Notes under the pieces: model-generated
Databases searched by the model: none
What the model was told of the DNA's origin: nothing
What the model saw: the letters and a program-made list of their open reading frames with translations, nothing else
Shown here: piece after piece, positions 1 to 6,295 of the stretch
Numbering within the stretch: position 1 is the first letter of the stretch
Layout of the letters: each line of letters opens with the position of its first letter
Program-made: the position numbers and the translations under genes
Assembly: GCA_964613745.1 (NCBI GenBank)
Contig: CAZTJA010000105.1
Span: forward strand, 1 to 11,047
DNA: 11,047 nucleotides
Direction: 5' to 3'
Origin: CAZTJA01 sp964613745
Lineage (GTDB): Bacteria > Desulfobacterota > Desulfomonilia > Desulfomonilales > Desulfomonilaceae

Positions 1-2297
1 GTGGCTGTGAATGGTAGGAAGGTGAGGGCGAATCGAGCATAATTCTCGATCAAGTTTTCCTTAAAAGCACGATTCGAAACCATAGCTGCAAGCAAAGCTG
101 CCGCATTCAATAATAAAATTAAAGCTAGATAAAGAACAGTGAACTTCAAAGCCGGCCAATGAGATAAAATCGATAGCTCCTGGTAATCCGGGATGCGGCT
201 GATAATGTCACTTAGCAGAGCAGCATTAAGCGACAAAACAAGAAATCCGGTCCCGGTTCGAACATGACGCACTTCACTTATTTCCTGGCCGGGAAATCGT
301 AGATTGAGTTTCACTGCTCCCAACGTGCAATTCTTCAAGCAGTTACCACAAATTTTGCAGAATTGGTTACTATGTAAGGTGGCGACTACTTGCCCGAACG
401 TGCAACCTTCCGATTCGTCAGTTCCAACATAGCATTCATGACCGGCACACTTGGACAAACAAACAGAACTGTCCGCTCTCAATTCAATAATGGAAGTTCG
501 GGCGAAAAGCCCGGTCATGCCGCCCAGCGGGCAGATATACCGGCACCAAGTTTGTCTTACGAACAACGTGTTCAAGAAGAATGCTACTACGAACATGAAT
601 ACGAGGAGCATTCCTAAACCTGCCGGGCTTGACCGTATGTTCGTGGCCGATTCCAGCCAAATGATGAAGAGAATGCCTCCTGCGATGAGAAAATCGCTTC
701 GCATTCGCAAAGACTCTGGAAAGGGCAATTCAAGTGATATGATTTTCTTGGCTAATTTGCTCAGAGCACCTATCGCACAAATGCTGCAAGAGATCCTTGC
801 CCCCAAAATAGCTCCAATTATTACTCCCGGCCATGCAAGGGACCACATTACTAAAGCTGCCAAGTTTCTGGATGGATCAGGGGGCCCCAGAAAGAGGAGC
901 ATCACTATTCCCAAGAAGATGGGAACGAAAGCACTCTGGAGAATCGCCGGATAGAGAGGACTAAGCAGTGCCTGCTTGATTGGTTTGATCTTTAATAGAT
1001 CGAATTTCGACCCTTCATTACCTCCGCTGGAACCAAAGCTCAAGTCTTGCCGTCGAATAACATCGCCTGGAGAAACCATGACAGCGCGTCTCATGGCATT
1101 TGCAAGTTCTAAATCATTCCCGGGCCATGAGTAATCAAGCATTGCTTTCAGAGTAAGTTCATCAATGCGCGGAATGGGCCGTTTCATCTCAAGAGCGTAG
1201 TGCGTCAAATAATTCTCGGCTAGAGCGGGCAGGAGGTATTTGCGATCTCGTAGGGGCGGTAAAATGAGAGAACACTGTTCAAGCTCGTTCAATAATGGAT
1301 GTGAATCGGTTTCACGATGATTTCCGTTGAGTTCAGCCGTGCAAATGAGGCGGAAATCAACCTTGATCCGTTTAGCGCTACCTAAGGGACAATAATATCC
1401 CGTTCTCCAAGCATCCAACAATTTTTGTTGGGTAATAGGGGTTAGTAGATCAGCTCTTCTGATAAATAGTGTACCTTCATGAGCTAAATCGAGATATCCG
1501 GGAAACAGTTTCCTCCGTTTATTGGAATACTCCATCTCATATCCGAACAGAGCTTTAATTTGCTGTAGAGTCTGAGATTGAGGGTCGGAGTTCTGTCTCT
1601 TATGAGTCTTCGTAAAAATCGATTGTGAACCAATCTGCCGCGCATTTACCGGAATCAAAACTTCCTTAAATCTCTCTGCGGCATCATATATTGCGTACGC
1701 GAGAACATCTTTGCCAACACCGTTTTCTCCGATGATAAGGACGGATTCATCGGAAAAGGCAAGCTCCTGAAAGCGACGCTGTACTTCGGTAGGAATGCCC
1801 GGGTGACTTGGGTACGCACAGACGGCGGATCGAGATTCCGGATCATCAGTTGCAGGAGTTCCGAAATCACTTCGTTCTACACGGACGAATTTCTTGCTGA
1901 GAGATTTGAGCAAGGCCAAAGTGAACTCGGGATTTTCTCGCAATACTCGCTGAAATGCATCGACGGGAATTTCTAATACTGTGGATGGTTCTACGGCGAT
2001 AAGTCCAGAATCGGTTGGCCACCTTCTACCTGTCAGAAACGCTAAGTCCCCAAAGATGTCACCCGGTTCGAGACTTTCTACAATGACTTCCTGCGCTGCC
2101 CGAAAACCAACGACAACTTCGGCCTTTCCTGAAATTAAGCAAAGAATTCTATCGTTGACCTCTCCGACCTGGCTGATCAATTCACCTCGGGACACATTTC
2201 GCACAGATACCCGTTCCTTCAGCAAGGGATGGAATATTTCGGGAACATCTTTCAATGCAAATAAATCGGTCTCGGAGAGGACATTACGATTGGGCAT
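1..2297 (-). CDS. Crp-like domain + degenerate sigma54-type AAA+ domain + membrane polyferredoxin (3' end beyond window)
   Basis: The frame is open for 765 codons from ATG at 2297 to the window edge, with no stop. Residues about 10-135 look like a cyclic-nucleotide-binding domain (EPGDIFGDLAFLTG at 77-90). Residues about 165-420 follow the sigma54-activator AAA+ fold: Walker A GENGVGKD at 190-197, LPPLRDR at 346-352, WPGNDLEL at 391-398. From about 445 there are hydrophobic segments with CxxC at 504/507, CRYICPLGG at 585-593, cysteines at 613, 617, 622 and 632, and a classical 4Fe-4S motif at 647, 650, 653 and 657. The last part resembles NapH/NosR/CcoG. Walker B is changed (EGTLFIRR, Arg-Arg in place of Asp-Glu), the GAFTGA loop is absent, and no helix-turn-helix is seen. 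It is therefore probably not a normal enhancer-binding activator. I infer a membrane iron-sulfur protein with a nucleotide-responsive cytoplasmic half. SD is weak (AGGT). It lies 102 bp after the cyclophilin gene. Confidence 0.8.
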   Translation of the reverse strand, partial: MPNRNVLSETDLFALKDVPEIFHPLLKERVSVRNVSRGELISQVGEVNDRILCLISGKAEVVVGFRAAQEVIVESLEPGDIFGDLAFLTGRRWPTDSGLIAVEPSTVLEIPVDAFQRVLRENPEFTLALLKSLSKKFVRVERSDFGTPATDDPESRSAVCAYPSHPGIPTEVQRRFQELAFSDESVLIIGENGVGKDVLAYAIYDAAERFKEVLIPVNARQIGSQSIFTKTHKRQNSDPQSQTLQQIKALFGYEMEYSNKRRKLFPGYLDLAHEGTLFIRRADLLTPITQQKLLDAWRTGYYCPLGSAKRIKVDFRLICTAELNGNHRETDSHPLLNELEQCSLILPPLRDRKYLLPALAENYLTHYALEMKRPIPRIDELTLKAMLDYSWPGNDLELANAMRRAVMVSPGDVIRRQDLSFGSSGGNEGSKFDLLKIKPIKQALLSPLYPAILQSAFVPIFLGIVMLLFLGPPDPSRNLAALVMWSLAWPGVIIGAILGARISCSICAIGALSKLAKKIISLELPFPESLRMRSDFLIAGGILFIIWLESATNIRSSPAGLGMLLVFMFVVAFFLNTLFVRQTWCRYICPLGGMTGLFARTSIIELRADSSVCLSKCAGHECYVGTDESEGCTFGQVVATLHSNQFCKICGNCLKNCTLGAVKLNLRFPGQEISEVRHVRTGTGFLVLSLNAALLSDIISRIPDYQELSILSHWPALKFTVLYLALILLLNAAALLAAMVSNRAFKENLIENYARFALTFLPFTA

Positions 2298-2399
2298 CGG
2301 ACCTATCTGGATAATGCAAAAAAGTCGTAAATCTAATAATTAATTTAACAGCCGGTTGATGTAAAAACCGAATTAGCCGATTCTAAATATCAGATATTC

Positions 2400-2900
2400 C
2401 TACTTAGAATCAAGTACCTTGTTCCAGGAATCCAAGTACGTCTTGGTCTTCTTGTACAACTCCTCAGGATCACCATCGATAGTGATCGATTCAATGACAT
2501 CGTTTTGTTTAATACTGTCCACCACTTTCTGATCGTCCGGTCCTGATACTTTCCCGAACACCGTGTGCTTTCCGTCAAGCCATGGTGTAGGTACATGTGT
2601 GATAAAGAACTGGCTGCCATTGGTTTTTGGGCCTGCATTGGCCATAGACAAGATTCCCGGTTTATCGTGTTTTAATTCAGGACTAAATTCATCCTGAAAT
2701 TGGTATCCGGGGCCGCCGGTTCCCGTTCCCCTGGGACAGCCGCCTTGGATCATAAAATCATTAATGACACGATGGAATTTCAGCCCATTGTAAAAGCCTC
2801 TTTTGGACAAATTCACAAAATTTGCCACAGTGATAGGGGCTTGGTCCGGAAACAAGTCTAGTGAAATCTCGCCTTTGTTCGTCTTGATAATTGCTCTCAT
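2400..2900 (-). CDS. Peptidyl-prolyl cis-trans isomerase, cyclophilin type
   Basis: A 166-residue single-domain cyclophilin, which catalyses cis-trans isomerisation of Xaa-Pro bonds during folding. No signal peptide is visible, so it is probably cytoplasmic. Family residues are present: FHRVINDFMIQGG at 42-54 (catalytic Arg44, Phe49, Gln52), FQDEF at 68-72, MANAGPKTNGSQFFIT at 86-101 and WLDGKHTVFG at 107-116. Trp107 matches the cyclosporin-contact Trp of human CypA, which E. coli PpiB lacks. A short charged tail follows the domain. I chose ATG at 2900 because GGAGG lies 4 bases before it and a sigma70-type promoter sits just upstream. A longer in-frame start at 2984 would place the promoter inside the coding region and adds 28 residues unlike the family. 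The large cNMP/AAA/ferredoxin gene follows downstream. Confidence 0.96.
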   Translation of the reverse strand: MRAIIKTNKGEISLDLFPDQAPITVANFVNLSKRGFYNGLKFHRVINDFMIQGGCPRGTGTGGPGYQFQDEFSPELKHDKPGILSMANAGPKTNGSQFFITHVPTPWLDGKHTVFGKVSGPDDQKVVDSIKQNDVIESITIDGDPEELYKKTKTYLDSWNKVLDSK

Positions 2901-2904
2901 ATTA

Positions 2905-2909
2905 CCTCC
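2905..2909 (-). promoter_or_regulatory. Ribosome binding site of cyclophilin gene
   Basis: GGAGG on the minus strand is separated by 4 bases (TAAT) from the ATG at 2900. It decides the start against the longer in-frame ATG at 2984. Confidence 0.85.
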
Positions 2910-2922
2910 ATATGGTTCGGTA

Positions 2923-2951
2923 AGTATAAGTTTGAAAAGTGGTGATGGCAA
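2923..2951 (-). promoter_or_regulatory. Sigma70-type promoter of cyclophilin gene
   Basis: On the minus strand TTGCCA (2951-2946, 5 of 6 to TTGACA) is followed after exactly 17 bases by TATACT (2928-2923, 5 of 6 to TATAAT). The expected transcript start is near 2916, giving a short leader that just contains the ribosome binding site. This is the best promoter match in the window. It may also drive the downstream large gene, since no clear terminator is seen between them. Confidence 0.7.
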
Positions 2952-3148
2952 CACGGATTCGGCATGGCTGAATGGACAGCTCATAAAAGGCAGTCAAATT
3001 CGTTTCCCCAAGCATGGAATCGACAGTTTACCACCATTCTTTTCGTTAGATTTTACCTCAATTCAAAGGCAGGGAGACTATCCGTGAGGACAGTGAGTAA
3101 AAATTCATGTTAGTTGATCGTAATCCGGTCCTATAGAATATTTTCGGC

Positions 3149-3685
3149 TTACCGTTTTGAAATAGACTCGATCAATTCTCGGTATTTTCTATGGATCATA
3201 TTTTTATCGAAATCCCAGAATTCATTCAACATTCGTTGTTGATCGTCAACATTGAGATATTTCATCATAGCAGGGAAGAATACCTTGTCTTCTTTGGCTA
3301 TATGCCGGGGGTAAAAATCTATGAGCAGCTCGAGCTTTTCTATGACGGTATCAACCGCCGAGTTGTCCCCGGTTAAATACAGGTTTTTTGCGGATACCAA
3401 CTCGCCGACCACTTTTCTTCCTAGAATGTGCTCTTGTACCAACTCTTCCATAATCTTGAACTCATCGGAATTCATGCTCTTTTTCGATAAGTCTCTGAAG
3501 AGAATTTCCTCCTCTTTCCCATGATGAGTCTGGTCCGCGTAGACTCTTATGAAATCAACTGCGTTTTCTATAAATACTGAATTCAGCTTTCTTGTGCTGC
3601 GGATGTTCGAAGCTTCAAGGCTGATCAAGTGCAGCATTCGTTCAATGAGGCGGTGTTCGATCATCAAAGGGCCTCTCGGTTGCAT
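3149..3685 (-). CDS. Hemerythrin HHE cation-binding domain protein
   Basis: A 178-residue helical protein of the hemerythrin/HHE family, in which a four-helix bundle holds a di-iron centre. Likely ligands are visible in the expected order: His11 (IEHRLIERML), His54 and/or His55 with Glu58-60 (HHGKEEEILF), His86 (VQEHILGR), His128 and Glu132 (RHIAKEDKVFFP). Members sense or bind oxygen, nitric oxide or iron, or take part in iron-sulfur repair; the sequence does not show which applies here. No output domain or membrane segment is present. ATG at 3685 has AGGAGG 6 bases upstream, a strong ribosome site. It is divergent from the cyclase gene and 248 bp ahead of the cyclophilin gene, which has its own promoter. 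In an anaerobe an oxygen- or NO-related role is plausible but inferred. Confidence 0.93.
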   Translation of the reverse strand: MQPRGPLMIEHRLIERMLHLISLEASNIRSTRKLNSVFIENAVDFIRVYADQTHHGKEEEILFRDLSKKSMNSDEFKIMEELVQEHILGRKVVGELVSAKNLYLTGDNSAVDTVIEKLELLIDFYPRHIAKEDKVFFPAMMKYLNVDDQQRMLNEFWDFDKNMIHRKYRELIESISKR

Positions 3686-3691
3686 TTCAGT

Positions 3692-3697
3692 CCTCCT
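3692..3697 (-). promoter_or_regulatory. Ribosome binding site of hemerythrin gene
   Basis: AGGAGG on the minus strand lies 6 bases ahead of the ATG at 3685, a near-ideal Shine-Dalgarno site that supports this start. Confidence 0.85.
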
Positions 3698-3742
3698 CTT
3701 TCGAAATCATATCAATTAGCGTAACGTACCTGACATAAGTTG

Positions 3743-3777
3743 GAGTATCTGGTTCCAAGCCGAATGGTGAGATACTC
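3743..3777. repeat. Inverted repeat in divergent intergenic region
   Basis: GAGTATCT (3743-3750) and AGATACTC (3770-3777) are perfect inverted 8-mers separated by 19 bases. They lie in the 281-bp gap (3686-3966) between the divergent hemerythrin and cyclase genes, about 60 bp before the hemerythrin start. This could be a regulator site or a leader hairpin of the hemerythrin transcript. I found no convincing -35/-10 pair elsewhere in this gap and no small gene. Confidence 0.4.
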
Positions 3778-3966
3778 AATGAAGTGAGCCTCAATTCAAA
3801 ACTTCATAGAATTAATAATACTTGCATGTAGTGATACAACGAACTTAAACTGTTTAGTACCGAACAATGCAGTTGAATCTTCTATTATGCCCTCAACCTT
3901 TTGATCGTTTTATCGTACTCTAAGTAGCTTTCTTACGTAGTGTGGTCTTGTTCCGGTTAGTAGGAC

Positions 3967-4596
3967 ATGGACAAAAAGGTAATTCATGATATCAGCGTCT
4001 TGCTCGGGGAAGAATCTATAGAATACCCTGGAGATGAACCTTTCTGCCGAAAAGTGATGAATACCATCCCGGAGGATGGACACGAACTGTCAATTTTGAG
4101 AATGTCTTCTCATGCCGGTACGCACATTGATGCTCCGAGCCATTTCCGACAAGGATACAGGAGTATCGATGGGTTCAAGGTGGAAGAGTTCATTATTCCG
4201 GCTCAAGTAATAGAGATTCAGAATAAACAGGTAATTTGTCCATCCGAGTTGTTAGGCGTTCGGGAGCGATGTGCGCTTCTCTTCAAAACGGAAAATTCGA
4301 GATCAGGGAAATCCTGCTCGGGAGTTTTTTCAGAAGATTACGTGTGTCTTACGATTGAAGCCGCAGAAATTTGTGTTAAAGCCAGAGCATTGCTGGTCGG
4401 CATAGATTATATTTCAGTCGAGCAGAGTAATTCAGAAACGTATCCCGTCCACCAATTACTGCTTGGAAACAATATTCCGCTGCTTGAGGGTCTCAGTCTA
4501 TCCGAGGTCCTACCAGGAGCTTATACCCTTATATGTCTTCCTCTGAAGATTAAGAATGGGGAAGCATCGCCGGTCCGTGCAGTCCTGATGGAGTAA
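3967..4596 (+). CDS. Cyclase-family (kynurenine formamidase-like) metal-dependent hydrolase
   Basis: A 209-residue protein of the cyclase/KynB-like family, metal-dependent amidohydrolases. The metal-binding signature HxGTHxDxPxHF is complete: His49, His53, Asp55, His59 in HAGTHIDAPSHF. Other family marks are YPGD at 20-23, GIDYISVEQ near 145-153, His162 and the EGL motif with Glu174. Length fits the family. The true substrate cannot be read from the sequence: members open formylkynurenine, isatin or other amide/lactam bonds, and no tryptophan-degradation genes are nearby. The ATG at 3967 has only a weak SD (TAGGA) close to it. It is the first gene of the rightward block and is followed 83 bp later by the moaE-like gene. 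Confidence 0.9.
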   Translation: MDKKVIHDISVLLGEESIEYPGDEPFCRKVMNTIPEDGHELSILRMSSHAGTHIDAPSHFRQGYRSIDGFKVEEFIIPAQVIEIQNKQVICPSELLGVRERCALLFKTENSRSGKSCSGVFSEDYVCLTIEAAEICVKARALLVGIDYISVEQSNSETYPVHQLLLGNNIPLLEGLSLSEVLPGAYTLICLPLKIKNGEASPVRAVLME

Positions 4597-4668
4597 TAAT
4601 CTTAACGGACCTTCTTATTCGTCTCACTTCATAGTATCGCGTCATCAAACAAATCAGCTACCGGTAAT

Positions 4669-4680
4669 CGAGGTGTCTCG
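4669..4680 (+). promoter_or_regulatory. Ribosome binding site of moaE-like gene within a small hairpin
   Basis: GAGGTG (4670-4675) precedes the GTG start at 4680 with good spacing and decides this start. CGAG (4669-4672) and CTCG (4677-4680) could pair across GTGT, so a short 4-bp stem may cover both the SD and the first base of the start codon. The stem is small and its effect is uncertain. Confidence 0.6.
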
Positions 4681-5054
4681 TGGAATCTAAAATCGTTTCT
4701 CTGCAAGACTTGATAACGAAAGTAAAAAACCGCTCTAACATTTCTCAAGCGGGAATGATACTCTGCCATAATGGAATAGTTAGGGATTGTGATCGTTCCG
4801 GCGAAAAATGTGTAACCGGCTTAAAAGTAAATGTGAATAGGTCGGCAATAGAAGAAATTAGATCATGGGCTGAATCACAAAAAGGAATTGTGGCTGCTGA
4901 AATTCATGCTTTCGAAGGCGAATTTCAAATTGGCGATGATCTATTGTACGTGGTCATTGCCGGAGATGTACGAGAGAATGTCTTTACAACCATGAGAGAA
5001 ACAGTTGAAAGGATTAAGGCCTCCGGCGTTCAGAAAACCGAACACTACAAATAA
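4680..5054 (+). CDS. moaE: MoaE-like molybdopterin synthase catalytic subunit
   Basis: A 124-residue MoaE-family protein. MoaE, with thiocarboxylated MoaD, inserts the dithiolene sulfurs into precursor Z (cPMP) to make molybdopterin. Recognised parts are GMILCHNGIVRD at 25-36 (Arg35 corresponds to the conserved GxVR arginine), an Ile-His stretch before EFQIGDD at 81-87, and VVIAGDVRENVF at 91-102. In the C-terminal part Lys113 and Lys119 match the two active-site lysines of E. coli MoaE (119 and 126). The usual AHR motif is DVR here, so the His is lost. The protein ends soon after EHYK and is shorter than E. coli MoaE, which I take as a subfamily trait. The start is GTG with GAGGTG 4 bases upstream. 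No moaD is seen in the window. It precedes selD, which links Mo-cofactor and selenium supply. Confidence 0.85.
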   Translation: MESKIVSLQDLITKVKNRSNISQAGMILCHNGIVRDCDRSGEKCVTGLKVNVNRSAIEEIRSWAESQKGIVAAEIHAFEGEFQIGDDLLYVVIAGDVRENVFTTMRETVERIKASGVQKTEHYK

Positions 5055-5088
5055 GTGGCCACAGGCGGTAAGCATTTGTTTATTTAAG

Positions 5089-5114
5089 GCCTTCTGCATG
5101 GCTCATGCAGTGCC
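5089..5114 (+). other. Stem-loop between moaE and selD
   Basis: CTGCATG (5094-5100) and CATGCAG (5104-5110) form a perfect 7-bp stem around GCT. Outside this, GGC (5089-5091) can pair with GCC (5112-5114) after a small internal loop. No T-run follows, so it is not a standard intrinsic terminator. It lies upstream of the proposed selD promoter and may end or stabilise the moaE transcript. Confidence 0.45.
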
Positions 5115-5123
5115 CGGGAACCA

Positions 5124-5161
5124 TTATCTGAGTTGACGATACAGCTATAATGAATCATTAT
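5124..5161 (+). promoter_or_regulatory. Putative selD promoter with overlapping palindromic operator
   Basis: A perfect TATAAT (5146-5151) lies 16 bases after a poor -35 (TTATCT, 5124-5129). Overlapping the -10 is a perfect 7-1-7 palindrome, ATAATGA-A-TCATTAT (5147-5161). A regulator bound there would block RNA polymerase. Its half-sites equal the inner heptads of the classical Fur box, but here one base separates them, not three, so assignment to Fur is not secure. Confidence 0.4.
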
Positions 5162-5181
5162 CGTGAATATTGGCCCATATT

Positions 5182-5187
5182 GAGGAA
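5182..5187 (+). promoter_or_regulatory. Ribosome binding site of selD
   Basis: GAGGAA lies 6 bases before the ATG at 5194. It supports a start upstream of the in-frame UGA rather than at the ATG at 5248, which has no purine-rich SD at suitable spacing. Confidence 0.75.
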
Positions 5188-5193
5188 CGGTAT

Positions 5194-6240
5194 ATGGAAG
5201 AGATTTTGTTGACGAGACTTTCGAAGTCTTCAGGCTGAGCGGCTAAAATGGGTCCGGGTGACCTGAATGATGCCTTAAAAAAATTAGATATACCGGCTGA
5301 TCCAAATCTTCTGGTCGGATTGGAAGGTTCAGAAGATGCCGGAGTTTACAAAATAAATGATGAAACGGCTCTGGTTCAAACCATCGATTTTTTTACTCCA
5401 ATAGTGGACGATCCTTATATATTCGGTAGAGCTGCAGCAGCAAATTCTCTCAGCGACGTTTATGCAATGGGCGGAAAACCTATCACTGCAATGAATGTTG
5501 TTTGCTTTCCGACTAAGAAATTGGGAATAGACATTTTGACCGACATTCTTAGGGGGGGATTGAGTATTCTCAAGGAAGCCGGAGTGGCTCTTTTGGGGGG
5601 GCACAGTGTAGAGGATGATGAGCCGAAATATGGGTTGTCAGTCACAGGTCTCGTTCGACCGGATCAGGTGATGCGCAATGCGGGACTCAAGTCGGGTGAT
5701 CATCTTGTGTTGACCAAGAGTATTGGAACCGGAATCATTGCTACCGCTCTCAAGGCAGGATTGGCCACCACGGAAGCTCTGAATGCAATGGTAAGCTCCA
5801 TATGCGCCCTTAACAAAACTGCTTCGGAGGTTGCAGTCAATTTTGATCTCAAAGCCTGCACGGACATAACCGGTTTTGGATTAGCCGGTCATTTGGTCGA
5901 GATGGCCAGGGCCGGCAAGTGTCTCATAGAGATTTCAGCCAAAGAAATACCTGTTCTTCCCGGAGCCTTGGAGGGAGCCGTTTCAGGATTGATACCAGGT
6001 GGAGCATATGCCAATCGAAAATATTTCGCTTCTTGGACCAGAATAGATGAGAAAATCCCGACGCCACTTACGGATGTCATGTTCGACCCCCAAACATCCG
6101 GTGGACTCGTAATCGGAGTTCCGGAAAATAAATTGGCGGAGTTCACCAAATCTCTAGACCAGGCAGGTATACGTTCAGCCAAGATCATAGGCAAAGTTGT
6201 AGCTCAACATCAGGAAGGTCTACTCGAAGTCCTTGAATAA
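5194..6240 (+). CDS. selD: Selenide, water dikinase SelD with selenocysteine at the active site (UGA read-through)
   Basis: SelD makes selenophosphate from selenide and ATP, the selenium donor for Sec-tRNA and selenouridine synthesis. The full protein has 348 residues. It starts at ATG 5194 and includes UGA at 5236-5238, read as Sec15. The N-terminus gives LTRLSKSSG-U-AAK-MGPGDL, matching the family's catalytic Cys/Sec-xx-Lys (Cys17 and Lys20 in E. coli, Sec15 and Lys18 here). Further marks follow: GSEDAGVY, an Asp-rich TIDFFTPIVDDP, NSLSDVYAMGG, ALLGGHSVEDDEPKYGLSVTG, DITGFGLAGHLVEMA and FDPQTSGG. A conventional gene caller stops at the UGA and begins at 5248, losing the catalytic residue and Lys18. 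A GAGGAA ribosome site precedes 5194 and a SECIS-like hairpin follows the UGA. The organism must then have selA, selB and selC elsewhere. Being itself a selenoprotein, SelD may be autoregulated by selenium supply. Confidence 0.93.
5249..5265 (+). promoter_or_regulatory. Putative bacterial SECIS element of selD
   Basis: GGUC (5251-5254) pairs with GACC (5260-5263) around the loop CGGGU, and two G-U pairs can extend the stem to 5249-5265. The stem begins 12 bases and the loop 16 bases after the UGA at 5236-5238, close to the geometry of the E. coli fdhF SECIS, and the loop carries the expected G-U step. The 5'-side bulged U of fdhF is not obvious. SelB recognition is inferred. Confidence 0.6.
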
Positions 6241-6295
6241 AAGTGCAATTTCAAGAACCTGATCTTCACTTTACTCCAGAGTACTTGTTGATAAT

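Noticed and set aside
451..954. 167-codon plus-strand open frame
   Set aside because: It lies wholly opposite the polyferredoxin-coding part of the minus-strand gene, has no SD, and its product has no recognisable motif.
1981..2343. 120-codon plus-strand open frame
   Set aside because: It is antisense to the cyclic-nucleotide-binding domain, which matches its family clearly on the other strand.
2386..2398. Palindrome AATATC-A-GATATT next to the cyclophilin stop as a terminator
   Set aside because: The stem is AT-only with a one-base centre and no T-run follows; too weak to call.
2901..2984. 28-residue N-terminal extension of the cyclophilin
   Set aside because: The promoter TTGCCA-17-TATACT falls inside it, and the strong GGAGG points to ATG 2900; the extension does not look like a signal peptide.
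3749..3762. tRNA-like T-arm sequence GGTTCCAAGCC
   Set aside because: The base after GTTC is not a purine and no acceptor, D or anticodon arms could be placed around it.
5131..5151. TTGACG and TATAAT as a -35/-10 pair before selD
   Set aside because: TTGACG (5134-5139) is only 6 bases from the TATAAT box, too close for a sigma70 promoter.
5248..6240. selD starting at ATG 5248 as a complete gene
   Set aside because: It lacks the catalytic Cys/Sec and Lys that are present just upstream across the UGA.
5194..6240. selD as a pseudogene broken by a nonsense codon
   Set aside because: The UGA falls exactly at the catalytic Cys position and is followed by a SECIS-like hairpin; the rest of the gene is intact.
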